From Bathymodiolus brooksi (taxonomy: Eukaryota; Mollusca; Bivalvia; Mytilida; Modiolidae), in contig OY804589.1 of the NCBI GenBank assembly GCA_963680875.1, positions 27,826,353-27,890,352 of the forward strand: a DNA stretch of 64,000 nt, read 5' to 3'. Positions within the stretch are counted from its first letter, which is position 1; each line of letters starts with the position of its first letter. Shown piece by piece: positions 12,901 through 23,500 of this stretch. The notes below the pieces were generated by a model, which saw only the letters and a program-made list of their open reading frames with translations, was not told the DNA's origin and did not search any database. The position numbers were made by a program, and so were the translations under genes.

Positions 12901-15900
12901 TCCAACGACCTAACTCATTGAGCCACCCGGGCCCCTAATTTGGTATATGTGTTGTTTGTTTTCCTGACCCCGATGTCATAAAGAAAATTCTTTGCTGAGC
13001 AAGATTATTAGCTGTCGGAAATATGGGCTGTCGGAATAATGGGTTGTCGGAGTAATGGGCTGTCGGAGTAATGGGCTGTCGGAGTTATGGGCTGTCGGAA
13101 TAATGCTACGCTTCCGTTATCACAACAGTCCATCATGTACACCTACATTGTTTCCTAGGCAACCAGCTGGTTTCAAGAAATAGATATTCTCCTTCTACTA
13201 CCTGTGGATTATGATATTTCTCCACTCGAAATTTTCAAATTTTAAAGTGGAGAAATATCCTAATCCACCACCAGCAAAAGGAGAATCTATTTTTGAAATG
13301 ACCAAAAACCTGAAAAATATTTCAAAGCTGTTAATTTCAGTCATTATTATACTCGTTAATGACTGTATAAAGGAAATTGGTGGGAATTCTCATGCAGAAA
13401 TTTAACTACCATGGTTAATAAAAACATGAAATTTAACCAACCTGATAAACACATTAAGAATAGGAGAAATGACAACAGACTGGATACAACATTATGTGAT
13501 AAAGTTTGTCAGTGACATACATGTATGACAGGTCGGTGGTTTTCTTCTGCTACTCGGAGTTCCTCCATCAATAAAACTGACCACCACAATATAACTGAAA
13601 TATTATTGATAGTGGCATTAAACACCATAACACTAAGCCCATTTTTTTTTTTAAATGTCTTTCCATGACAAAATCAATTTGTCAAAATGGATAATAAAGG
13701 GTGAAGCTCTTTTAACAATAGGCTATACAAATTTTAGTCACATGACTTGTATTCATAGTCAAATATCTTTTCACCGGAAATGTAAAAATATTGAACAAAA
13801 TAGTATTTAAAATCGCAATAAAATTTATTTCAATGAGAAATCCTGAAATCTTTTATTGTTCATATTCTGAAAAATTCAAATAAACTCAAATGAAAATTCT
13901 AAAAGAAAACTTATAATATCCACACAAAGCTTTATGCCAACGATGTAATTTTACTGTCATCTACATCAAAGGACTCCAGAATAAATTAAATAAACTGAAT
14001 GTATACTGTAACGATTGGTGTCTAATATAAATGTCACTAAAACAAAAGTTCTGGTGTTAAACAGGGCAGGCAGACACTTTAAACAGAAGTTCTTATTTAA
14101 TGGTAATGAAATTGAATGTGTTTCTCAGTATAAATACCTAGGAATTCAATTTTGTGCATCAGGATCATTCTCTCCTGCTCAAAAGGAACTATATAGTAAA
14201 GCCCTTAAAGGGTATTATAAGCTACGCAGAGACTTTATTTCATTTGGAACAAACGTTAAAAACTAAGAAAAATTACATATTAAATTCAGTAAATATATCT
14301 TGGGGGTTAATAAACAAGCAACAAATTTTGCAACACTTTCAGAGTTAGGTCGATTCCCACTTCATTTTGATATTATCAAATCAATGATTCGTTATTGGAA
14401 TAGACTAGAAAACTTAGATTCTAACTTTACCTTGTTAAAAGATGCATATGAAGAATCAAAAAAAATATTTGAAATCAAAATCCCCTCTTGGTATGGTTCA
14501 ATAACATTACTTATTAAAAATATTAGAGGACTAAAAGAATTATCTAATGTGTCCAAACATAATTTCAAATCTTCTTATAAAGATGTCATATATCAAGTCT
14601 ATAAAGAGAATTGGGGAAAACAAATGTTAAAACATTCAGAAGGTAAACTGTAACTACAGCAAATTCAAAACAAACTTTGGACTTGAAAAATATTTATGTA
14701 TATTGAAATCCTTTTAGCAGAGGAGAAATTTTACTAGGTTTCGTATTTCATCACACAGATTACAAATTGAGAGGGGGCGATATCAGGGTGCTCTCTGACA
14801 AGACAGACTTTGCCTCTGTTGCACATCTGGTGAGATAGATGATGAGAAACATTTTCTAACATCATCTTCTACATGTTCTGAAATAAGAACAGAAATGTTC
14901 AGCAGGATCAATAATATCTGTTAAAACTTTCATGTCCTCAATCCAGAACAGAAATTATATTGGCTTCTTAATAATGAAAATGAGGAAATTCTAGCCAGTA
15001 TTTGTAATTTGATAAAACAAGCACAATATAATTAAATAATTGCTCTTTTACACTGTGCACAGGCTGGCATGTTTAGAAAGGAGAAATATAATATAAATTG
15101 ATAATATTTCTAAATAAATAGAATAAATTTAAAGAAAAACACATATTACTGGGTTTGATCTGAATTTCTTCTTAATTCATTTTAACACTGTCGCTTGGTG
15201 CACTCTGTAATTGAGCAATAACATGATGACATATTTCCTCCAACTAGTTCTCCTGCTCTAAACACGAGGTGACAAATCCGAATGAATAATAATAGATATA
15301 ATAATTAACTAATCTTTTTTTTAATTTATATATAGTATATAATAAGTATTTAATATTACCGGTATATATAATTATTTACTATATAATTGTGAGAAAATGC
15401 AATTAATAGACGGGGTGTGTCAGAAACACCGTCCCTTGGTGTTTTTAGCAGGTTTACTGCTTGTTAAGGAATATGCAACATATGTAAAGTTTCACACTGG
15501 ATGTGAGATATAGGGGACAAACCAGAACATGATCCACTAAATAATAATAATTATATTTATATTTTTAGAAATATAAAAACCTCAAACTATGTCCTTTTTC
15601 TTTTGTGTGTATGTCTCATTTATCAATCATGAATGTTTGTATTGTTAATGATGCCTCATGTGGGCCCTATGATTAGGCAATACAATGTATTCTATTCAAA
15701 GCGTTATGTGTAGTACGTCATTTGTTAGTGTGTACTGATCATGAAATACACACATGTGCCAGGTCGCATGCAACCTGGGATGAATTTCATGAAAGTCCAT
15801 GCATTTATACTTTGTGTGAGCTGGTGTCAAATAGAAAGAGCAGCTCGCCTTCGTCTTCAGCTAGGGAATCTGTTACATCTACATGCGATCCGCGATTCAA

Positions 15901-17389
15901 AAACATGAAATGATTCTGACAAAACAAGCATGACAGCAGGGAATTATAAAACAAGCTTTATAATTCCCCGATGACAGGTAAGTTTTTTCTTTTTATGGCA
16001 AGCAGCTTTGCTTGAAAAACATTGATTGCATTTTCATTTGACCCTCATTCCGCTTTTGATAAGCTCAAAACCCGTAATTATATAGAATATAAAAAAAAAT
16101 TGACATTAGGTCGATTCTAGGTCCTGCAAAAATACATTCAGTGGACCTACTTGATATCTGCTGGACCTGTTCTTACCCTTTATCTTGCACACTCACATTG
16201 TGACAAAAAATATGTAAATCTGAGCAAATGACTTTGATATCAGAATTTTTATTTTCGACAAAAGAGTCAACTAATTCTGGGTCAAAATAGTTCAAGCCCC
16301 CTCTCAAAAAAAAGTGTTTTGACACTTCATGCTATAAGAAACTCGAAAAAGTCTAAATGGTAAAAACCTCAGAAAACGATTTTCAGACATTGCAACATAC
16401 ATGCATAGGCACATTCAATAACCTCCTAAGGCCCCTTCAGAAACCTTTCCTCCCACATCCTTTAATATCCCCCCTTTAGGCATCAACTTCCTCTTAGGTG
16501 GGGGCATACATGTTCTATGGAAACATTTCTTCTAGTTATTCGTCTCTCATGCCTCTCTTTTAAGACAGCCAAATGTTGGATATAGACTTCGCCCTTAAAC
16601 AGGTTGTGCCTGTCTCATATTAGTTGTAACCCCATTTCCTGGCCCAGAATTATAAAATCTCTGTCTTTCAATAAACAAATTAATGTTATCTATCTTCGTT
16701 ATATTTTTTGTTGTGTCATTCTCAATCATTGTAATCACTGTATTTGATTGGTTGTCATTTATGCACCCACTAATTTGCCAATACAATATAGATTCTATTC
16801 TGTATACATGTCATTTGAAGATTTGGAGTTCCCTCCCCCTTTTTCATCACTTGAGAAATGCTACAAAACAGATGCATATAATGGTGGAGAGTGTGTTTCA
16901 TTTGACATATTAACATGTGCTAATAAAAAATAAATTAAACCAATTTAATAATATCCCGACCTTTTATTTGTGGTCTAAAAATAAACACAAGTTTCCAGAA
17001 AGTTCTTTTTAAAGGAATTTCTAGGTTTCCTCTGACGTCATATATCATCTTTCTTTAGAATACATTGGAATCCGGTTTGAAATCCTTATACATTTCAATG
17101 AACATTCATCATTCGTATAGACAACGTGAACATAATTATCCTCATTACAAATTTGCTACACGAAATTTAAAAGACGGCGGATTTTCGGAAAACACATGAT
17201 TTATTGGGGGAATACCATGCGTATTTCAACATATTGTCATTCCCATTAAATAAAAATTATTTTGCTTGACATAAAAATCATTGAAGAATTGTTTAATGGT
17301 CACTTTTCAAAATACCTGTCTTCTGTTAAATCAATAATTTCATTTTCCTCCGGCTTAGGGTCAACATCCATCGTTTCCACGTCCGACAT
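3968..17389 (-). CDS. DNAJC7: DNAJC7-type TPR/J-domain co-chaperone, 5' three exons (partial)
   Basis: Exons on the minus strand: 17389-17316 (ATG at 17389), 5377-5280, 4092-3968. All junctions are GT-AG and the phases fit: GAC-AG|T gives Ser, ATA-G|AT gives Asp, and exon 3 ends after AAG in phase 0. The 99 residues begin [15 protein letters not shown], an acidic N-terminus. The first TPR helices follow ([18 protein letters not shown]), then [18 protein letters not shown] and [14 protein letters not shown], which closely match the start of vertebrate DNAJC7 (TPR2), a cytosolic co-chaperone that binds HSP70 and HSP90 through TPRs and stimulates HSP70 with a C-terminal J domain. The remaining TPRs and J domain must lie beyond the left edge. 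Intron 1 (5378-17315) is filled with transposons. The joining of exon 1 rests on phase fit and a good donor, so it is less sure than exons 2 and 3. Confidence 0.82.
4280..4535 (-). mobile_element. tRNA-derived SINE fragment (family B tail)
   Basis: Contains the family-B landmarks in reverse: a TGATTGTTGTTTTAATGAAC end, CAGCTATATCATGGCAAGAA, then GCTAGCTCTCTGAAACAACA. It ends with AATAAAATATGTTT. Confidence 0.6.
4567..4924. mobile_element. TAAGGCC MITE, copy 2
   Basis: Same inverted ends as 3696-3834 (TAGGCCAAAAAAA, GTGTGTTTAC on the left; GTAAACACACAC, TTTTTTGGCCTTA on the right). It holds about 220 bp of extra internal sequence, including repeated GACCGACCGACCCT. Noncoding. Confidence 0.65.
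5040..5266. repeat. Dispersed repeat ending in TCACATGGCCCTTTGGGT
   Basis: Carries the phrases AATTCTGTCTCAATTGGTAG and GACGGCGGACGTAAAGTGAT, then CTCACATGGCCCTTTGGGTC. These are typical of a noncoding family also seen at 8905-9345 and 59545-60880. It ends 14 bp from the exon 2 donor of the DNAJC7-type gene. Confidence 0.5.
5470..7132. mobile_element. 1.66-kb TIR element (GTAGCCCTTTTCAC ends)
   Basis: Perfect terminal inverted repeats of 22 bp begin GTAGCCCTTTTCACAAAAAT at 5470 and end at 7132. Both subterminal regions carry many copies of TCGTAAG/CTTACGA, the layout of a transposase-bound end. There is no intact transposase, so it looks non-autonomous. A SINE has inserted inside (6831-6975). 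The flanks hold duplicated GACTGGAAAAAAATATTAA sequence (5376, 7134). Confidence 0.75.
6831..6975 (-). mobile_element. SINE family A, 3'-end copy
   Basis: Matches the family-A SINE in reverse: TATGGTGTTTAACG, CAGTTTTATTGGTGGAG, and GACAAACTTTATCACATAAT. It lacks the tRNA-like head. Confidence 0.8.
7399..7406. repeat. Target site duplication, left (GTTATCAC)
   Basis: The eight bases GTTATCAC recur in direct orientation at 13116-13123, exactly 10 bp outside the outermost 16-bp repeat on both sides. Eight to nine bp is the usual Mutator-type duplication length. Confidence 0.75.
7417..7544. repeat. 16-bp array, left TIR of the Mutator-like element
   Basis: Eight consecutive 16-bp units alternate CATTATTCCGACAGCC and CATTTCTCCGACAGCC. 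The last two units near the interior are more diverged. Confidence 0.92.
7812..8818. mobile_element. Possible MITE nested in the Mutator-like element
   Basis: Ends TAAGGGCTCATTTATACTTC at 7812 and AAATTAGCCCTTA at 8818 are imperfect inverted repeats. Both subterminal parts carry GTCG-rich motifs (ACGGTCGCCGG; GGTCGTGTGATAGTCGCC). Noncoding. The exact ends and target duplication are uncertain. Confidence 0.4.
8905..9345. repeat. Dispersed repeat with internal duplication
   Basis: An internal block (ATCATGATGTACATGTGTAC, then CATGGTGATATGACCACATC) occurs twice, at about 9012 and 9180. It ends in GACGGACGCCAAGTGTGCTC and CAGGTGAGCTAAAAA, the end seen in other copies of this noncoding family. 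Confidence 0.55.
9493..11984 (+). CDS. FLYWCH-MULE transposase, two exons
   Basis: Exon 1 is 9493-10723 and exon 2 is 11854-11984. Donor A|GTAAGT and acceptor TTCTTCAG|GT rejoin a Ser codon, giving 453 residues. An alternative start at Met26 (9568), just ahead of the first domain, is equally plausible. Residues about 34-97 form a FLYWCH zinc finger (F45, Y47, W59, C61, C66, H92, H94), expected to bind DNA. Residues about 210-330 match the MULE transposase core: the first acidic residue is D217 in VDGTF, the second D284 in CDFE, followed by [13 protein letters not shown] likely third acidic residue is E410 in NNFVES, immediately before the intron; exon 2 continues [19 protein letters not shown]. 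There are no stops or frameshifts. It lies centrally in a transposon with TIRs and target duplications, so I read it as the mobilising enzyme and not a host gene. Confidence 0.85.
11985..12654. other. 3' interior of the Mutator-like element, no gene seen
   Basis: AT-rich sequence downstream of the transposase stop, with a candidate AATAAA at about 12056 that could end its transcript. No further exon is recognisable. Confidence 0.45.
12655..12938 (-). mobile_element. tRNA-derived SINE (family E), copy 1
   Basis: Read on the minus strand it starts with a tRNA-like head (GGCCCGGGTGGCTCAATGAG; B box GGGTTCGTGCCCGG), continues through GATAAAGTTTACCAGTTGCT and GGTGGTTCTCTCCGGGTACT, and ends in GAAAGTGGCGTTAAAACACC. 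A second copy is at 36293-36556. Confidence 0.85.
13010..13105. repeat. 16-bp array, right TIR of the Mutator-like element
   Basis: Six units of 16 bp (GGCTGTCGGAATAATG and variants) are the reverse complement of the array at 7417-7544. Confidence 0.92.
13116..13123. repeat. Target site duplication, right (GTTATCAC)
   Basis: Direct copy of 7399-7406, at the same 10-bp spacing from the array. Confidence 0.75.
13470..13640 (+). mobile_element. SINE family A, 5'-truncated
   Basis: ACATTATGTGATAAAGTTTG, GACAGGTCGGTGGTTTTC, and the tail ATAACTGAAATATTATTGAT...GTGGCATTAAACACC. Confidence 0.8.
13926..15705 (+). mobile_element. Degraded non-LTR retrotransposon (LINE) with RT remnant and 3' UTR
   Basis: Three-frame translation gives a broken reverse transcriptase tail: [11 protein letters not shown] (the YADD box with its first Asp changed to Asn), [23 protein letters not shown], then after frameshifts [18 protein letters not shown] and [10 protein letters not shown] (14300-14653). 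A further frame gives [16 protein letters not shown] and a degraded DDEKHFL motif to about 14930. The final 600 bp (15075-15705) is a noncoding 3' region that recurs inverted at 37810-38440, so it is probably the element's 3' UTR. The element is dead. Confidence 0.75.
15706..17315. other. Intronic DNA upstream of DNAJC7 exon 1 donor, no gene seen
   Basis: No supported exon. A short perfect hairpin GGGAATTATAAA/TTTATAATTCCC lies at 15940-15969. Several open frames near 16595-16933 are short, overlap on both strands and lack splice context. Confidence 0.45.
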
Positions 17390-17558
17390 GGTTGTTTTCG
17401 ATCTCGTGAGATTTCACCTGTTTCTCTTTTGTGTGTGTGGCAAGGCAAAAATATGACAGGGAACCATTCTTATTCTTTATCACTTATCACTTAAACGTTT
17501 TATATTAACGTACGGCGTGTAACAAGTTAAGAATTCTATTTGACATTGTTGAAAAAAA
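17390..17558. promoter_or_regulatory. Putative bidirectional promoter between DNAJC7-type and ASB genes
   Basis: Only 169 bp separate the minus-strand ATG (17389) from the plus-strand ATG (17559). The interval must therefore contain both 5' UTRs and core promoters, unless either gene has an upstream noncoding exon. It includes CTTATCACTTATCACTTAAA and a CG-containing stretch near 17510. No clear TATA box stands out against the AT-rich background. Confidence 0.55.
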
Positions 17559-20500
17559 ATGTTTAGAAAACGAAAATATTGTGATGAAGAAAAACAGAAT
17601 GATGAGAATAAACTGAAGAAAGCTGTTAGAAATGGAGATGAAATAATGGTCCGAAGGCTGGTTAAAGGAGGCGTTATTCTTAATTCCAAATCACGACGTG
17701 ATTGGGTATGGAAAATAGACGTTTATGGTTTAGAAACTTTCTTTGACTTTAAGTTTAACTGTTAACCCTCCCCCTTTTCGCGGGAGTCTCCCGCGTAAGA
17801 GTCTTATCTCCCGCATGGACTGGGTCTTATGCGCGGGAGACATTAATCTCCCGCACACACCTTTTCCTCCCGCACGATATTCCCCCAACAAAAAAATCAA
17901 GTACAATAAAATCTTGACCTACATTTTGCGATCAATATTTCTGGAAATTCCCCATTTGGAACTCCCGCGCTGATGAAAAACGCCGAGAAATACGAATGTA
18001 AATGATATCCGGTTATTGATCTGTTTGACACCTTTACAGGTAAATTGGGTCATGGAGATTAATTAAGGTATTGATGATTATACAACAATTATCCACTGAT
18101 TGACAGTTAATTGGGGATAAGGAAGTGGGTTTGTGGCACACGCTTAGATGATTAGAAGTGTGATAGCGGCAACCTTAGATGCCGAGGAAAACTTCTTATT
18201 TCGATCAAACGTGCAATGAATTCATCTCGGATTGAATTGTTATGGCTTGTTTGGGACCAAAGCCGATCAAAGTATTATTTAAGGACTAAGTTCCAGGATG
18301 GAATTGATAAACCACAAAAATGCCAAAACGTATGCTATCACCCAACGCACCAGCAGCAAAGTGACTTTTTAATATTAGTGCTCTATGACTTTATTGTTCA
18401 GAGCATTCTGTCTTCATTGTTATTGCTTTGTTATAACCTTATGATTATGAATAAATTATAAATGCAGTTTTTATCCTTCATTCATCATATGAAACACTAC
18501 TAATAAGACAGAAATGTAAACAATATATATTGAAATGGGATGCAGTTGGTTCAATACTGAAACAAACAAAAAGAAAACATCAATTAACAATAAAAACATG
18601 CACCAAATATGTCGATAAAAAATGTCCAGTTATTAGACCAAATCTCCAGCCAAAAATTTACAAATCTCCAGTTGTAGCATAGCAACTCTATCACATGTAT
18701 GCAACTACAAGGTACAATTTTGTGCATTTAAAGGCGACGCACAAAATCTCCCCCTTAGAAGAGTTGGTAGGGGTGAGATCTCCCCCTAGCAGTTCCCAGA
18801 GGTTAACAGGTATGGTTTAATATTCTCTCATTCCGACCATTCTACTACTGGTCGAGGACCAATTATCGCCAACTTGCACGTTACTCGCGAGCACATGCGA
18901 ATTTTGCTAAATCCTACATTTGTATCTTGGCTAATTCAAAAGAAATCAGCCTAAAACCCCATTACTGGCATTAGAAACCATACGGCATACCTCTTAAAAT
19001 AAACGTCACGTAAATGGACACTTAACGGATACGATAGATTTCAATAACCAAGATATTGAGATTTTGATAAATGACATGTGGATGAAATACTAAAAAGATA
19101 TGATTTGAAGTCTCGATTTCAACTTGAGATAAGAAAGTAACCGAAGTTGCAGAATAGGCGTGGTAAATACATCTCGACGGATTATGTTCCTTCATTGAAA
19201 TAGTGAAGCGGGTTCGACCGATGGTTGCCGATTTAATTACACATGTAAATGCACCAGTCATGGGTCAAAGGCCGTAAACAGGCACATAGATTATACATAT
19301 GGTCGTTTTTATAAATTTTATTGATCTGAAATGATTTTCACAAGTTTTAACAACAAACATGTCTCAAAAATTTTACTAGACCGATCGGGCTACTGATGTT
19401 TCACGATCACTAGCCCAAAGTAATTTTTACTAGACTCGGGATAGCGGCTAACGTCGAGGACTGCCCTTGGTTGTATTATGCTTCACTCTGCATAGCCCTT
19501 TATTTTTGTACTTGAATAATAAAAAATTTGGTTGTCCTTTATCAGAAAAATTCTGAAAGTAACATTAATACAGTCTTCTATCACTATGGTAACAATTGTT
19601 TTACAACATTTCTAGACGACTTTATATCAATTTTTATTTGTTGACAAAATGTCTAGTTGTTAACTTGTGCATTTATTTATTTTTTAATTTTTAGTTTGGA
19701 TCCACAATTCTACATGAAGCAATTTCAGTTGGTAATCTTGCTATTGTGAAATTATTACTCCAAGCAAATGCAGATGTCAATGCTAAAACTCAAGATAATC
19801 GGACATGTCTTCACGTTGCCTCACGTACAGGATGTTCTGGGAACACAGAGATGGTCAAGCAATTACTACAGGCTGGGGCTGATGTTAACATTCAAACAAA
19901 GGTATAGTGCAAATAGGGGGTGGGGGTTATGGTGTTACCAATTCTTAGTTTTTTGCGTTTTTTTTCCCCATAGCAGGGGTATTTGTCCTTGGAAATTCCG
20001 TATAGTGTGGTATTTGCTTAAGCAATTAGCATGGTACTAGGCAAATACCCTGCTCAAGGGCAAATCCCTTCTTAAAATAGTTTATTCAGAATTACTTCAG
20101 TTTCTTCTTTCAACCAGCTATAGAGTAAAGAAAAATGAGTCACACAGAGAAGTAAATACAAATTCAATGCATACATTCTACGTTGTGGTCCTGTGATCAA
20201 ATAGTAATTGGATTTACTACTACCTGTGTAATCAGTGCCTATCGCCACTAAAGTTGTGATTTCGAACCCCGTTCATGGCGAGGTGTACTCGATATAACAT
20301 TATGTGATAAAAGTTTGTCAGTGACTTGCGATAGGTCTATGGTTTTCTCTAGGTACTATGGTTTCTTCCACCAATAAAAATGACCGCCAGATATAGCTGA
20401 AATATTGTTGAAAGTGGCATTAAACACCATAACCCTAACCCCCTAGCCCAAATACTGACCACCTTCAACAAGTTGAAGAATAAATCACGGGTTGTAGATG

Positions 20501-23500
20501 ACAATTGAAAAAGGTTAAAACTATTTACAGGTTTCATCAATTAGAATTTGATAGTGGAGATGTTAGCCTTAAATGTTTCAACCGAGGAATTTGATAGTGG
20601 AGATGTTAGCCTTAAATGTTTCAACCGAGGAATTTGATAGTGGAGATATTAGCCTTAAATGTTTCAACCGAGGAATTTGATAGTGGAGATATTAGCCTTA
20701 AATGTTTCAACCGAGGAATTTGATAGTGGAGATATTAGCCTTAAATGTTTCAACCGAGGAATTTGATAGTGGAGATATTAGCCTTAAATGTTTCAACCGA
20801 GGAATTTGACAGTGGAGATATTAGCCTTAAATGTTTCAACCGAGGAATTTGATAGTGGAGATATTAGCCTTTAATGTTTCAACCGAGGAATTTGATAGTG
20901 GAGATATTAGCCTTAAATGTTTCAACTGAGGAATTTGATAGTGTTGATATTAGCCTTTAATGTTTCAACCGAGGAATTTGATAGTGGAGATATTAGCCTT
21001 AAAGGTTTCAACCGAGGAATTTGATAGTGGAGATATTAGCCTTAAATGTTTCAACTGAGGAATTTGATAGTGGAGATATTAACCTTAAATGTTTCAACTG
21101 AGCAACTGATAACTATAGTCAGATATCGTATGATGGGAAAATTACTCTTGTTTTTGTTAAGTTCCACAGGGAGGGATAATAAAAGATGAGGAGTACATGC
21201 TCTGATTTGTCTCGAGGATGGTTTATTAAAGTCTGTCTTTTTCAGTAATAGCTACATTTTGCTTGTTATTCTTATGTACATCAAGACAAGTCTGTCTGTT
21301 ACTTGCGACAGGTCGATGGTTTACTCTGATTACTCCTGTTTCCTGTTTCCACGATATAACTGAAATATTGTTGAAAGTGGCATTAAACACCATAAACCAA
21401 ACCAAATCAAGACAAGTTGAGCATCTTTACGCCTGTCTTCAAAACTGCACCAGTTCAAGCGTTGTAACATAACGCAGACACTAGATCATTACTAATATTA
21501 ATTAACTTTATACAGGACAAGAGAACAGCTCTACATTTTGCTACTTGGAGAGGAAATCAAGATATTGTACAAGAATTAGTCAGCCATGGAGCTAATGTAA
21601 ATTTACAAGATGAGGTAACGTCAGTGATTTATAACAGTCTGTACCAAAAACCACTAACCCTAAGCCCCAGTCTAGTAAATATTGAAAAAAAATGGCTTAA
21701 TCAAATAGAAAACATGCTGTTCAGGCTAGTTTGTTATAAAGGAATGATCATTTAAAGGAGGAGGATTATTTTCTTTGTACCAGATTTTATAGAAAAAACA
21801 TCTTGACATGAAAGATGTAAAAAAATAATTACTCTAACTCAGCAATTTTCTACAAGAAATTTTGGTGAAAATTACAAATTTACTTATTTGTGTTTTATGT
21901 GAAAAAAAGATATCTGTCTTGGAGGTAAATAACAGTCCTCTAAAAATTAAATGGTCTGTCCCTAAGCTAAATTATTTTTTATTGTGGATGAATGGTTCTA
22001 GTTTCCTTATATTTCATGAGTTATACATGTACATTTGCATGTATCTTATAGTAAACTGGTGTGTTCAAATTCCACTCATGGCGAGGTGTACTCGATACAA
22101 CATTATGTATTAAAGTGTGTCTGGATTTGTGGCAGGTCGGTGGTTTTCTCCGGGTACTCCTGTTTTCTCCACCAATAAAACTGACTGCACCAATATAAAT
22201 GAAATATTATTGAAAATAAAGATTTTTTTTTCTAACATTACAGTTTCTTTCACAATTCAAAAGGAAATAAAATTCATCATCAATATTGTTATAATTACAT
22301 TACTTCCATTTTTCATTGAAATGTTACAATATGATTGGTTATGAAGTGGTCACATGATTATAAAAGAGATGTTTTACATCCCAATAAAACTCAAACCCGA
22401 ACTTGCACATGCCTCCATGACGACGTCAGATGTAAACAATCAATGGCGTAGTAATTTCCAACAGCAAATAATCTAACACAAATAAAATTCACAACGAAAA
22501 ATTCAACTATATTAAATTTTGGTGTGATTTAAATGTAATTATAAGAATTGAATGCATTTTTTTTGTAGTTTTATAGGCATGTAAAAGTGTGGACTGAGGC
22601 ACATTTTTTGTATGAAGCGCACTTATGCATTCAATTCTTAAATATTTGAACCTTCTGAAAATCTGTTTAGAATTAATTTACTTTATACATGATATAACAG
22701 ATTTAGAAATATTTATACCACGGTTTTCCGAGTTAAACGGTTAAACAATTGAATGCAAAGCGTGAGATTGTTTAACCGTTTAACTCGGAAAACCGTGGTA
22801 TGAGCGATTTGTAACATGAAGTAATGCAATCACATCTTAGATCTAGGTCGTTGATTATTGCACAGCTCTCTGATAGTAATAAAACTACAACCCAGATTGA
22901 AAAGTGTGCAATATCTCGTATCTGCATGTATTATTTCATAGTTCTGGTATATAAACCATAAAAAGATCGAAGGAAAAGAATGCATTCATGTTACAATTAC
23001 ATTTTTTGTACAGTGAACTCCACCTATTCGAATATCGTATAATAGAATATTGTTGATAATCAGATATTTTTGCAAAATACCAAATAATTTCTTGAGTTTT
23101 AAAGGAAAAAACCTGTTTATTTGCATATTTGATAAGCGAATATATCAGGTATGTGGATGAAAAAATCCAGGTAAAAAGTTGGCAAACTTCGTAATAATCG
23201 AATATTCTTTTGCATTTTGGACAGGAAGTGTAGCTTTGGAAGTTTACATGTCATAATTTGAAGTGCTCACATACTCCATTGTTGTGTATTTTTATTCGAA
23301 AAAGTTTTTTTTTTATAGCATCACATGTTTTTTATTTATATTAAAGGATTTATGGTCACCGTTACATTGGGCAGCTAAATTAAACTATATGCAGAGTGCA
23401 AAGGTACTGGTAGAAAATGGAGCATGTCTCAACTGTGTTAATGCTGTAAGTAATTATTTGTTTAACGGGTAATGGTAGTCGGGTTTTTTTTGGTTTTTTT

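Larger units (their letters stand above)
7407..13115 (+). mobile_element. Mutator-like transposon, apparently complete, with repeat-array TIRs
   Basis: 5,709 bp bounded by 8-bp direct repeats GTTATCAC. The left end has 10 bp and then eight 16-bp units (CATTATTCCGACAGCC and variants, 7417-7544). The right end has the mirror image, six units (GGCTGTCGGAATAATG, 13010-13105) plus 10 bp. The termini are thus inverted minisatellites. Inside is a two-exon FLYWCH-MULE transposase on the plus strand. Passenger insertions include a MITE-like piece (7812-8818), a dispersed repeat (8905-9345) and a tRNA-SINE (12655-12938). The element sits in intron 1 of the DNAJC7-type gene. Confidence 0.8.

Noticed and set aside
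7417..13105. CRISPR-like array
   Set aside because: The 16-bp units are contiguous with no unique spacers, and the genome is eukaryotic.
17262..17456. Plus-strand open frame overlapping the DNAJC7 exon 1
   Set aside because: It is the shadow of the minus-strand exon and has no splice or domain support.
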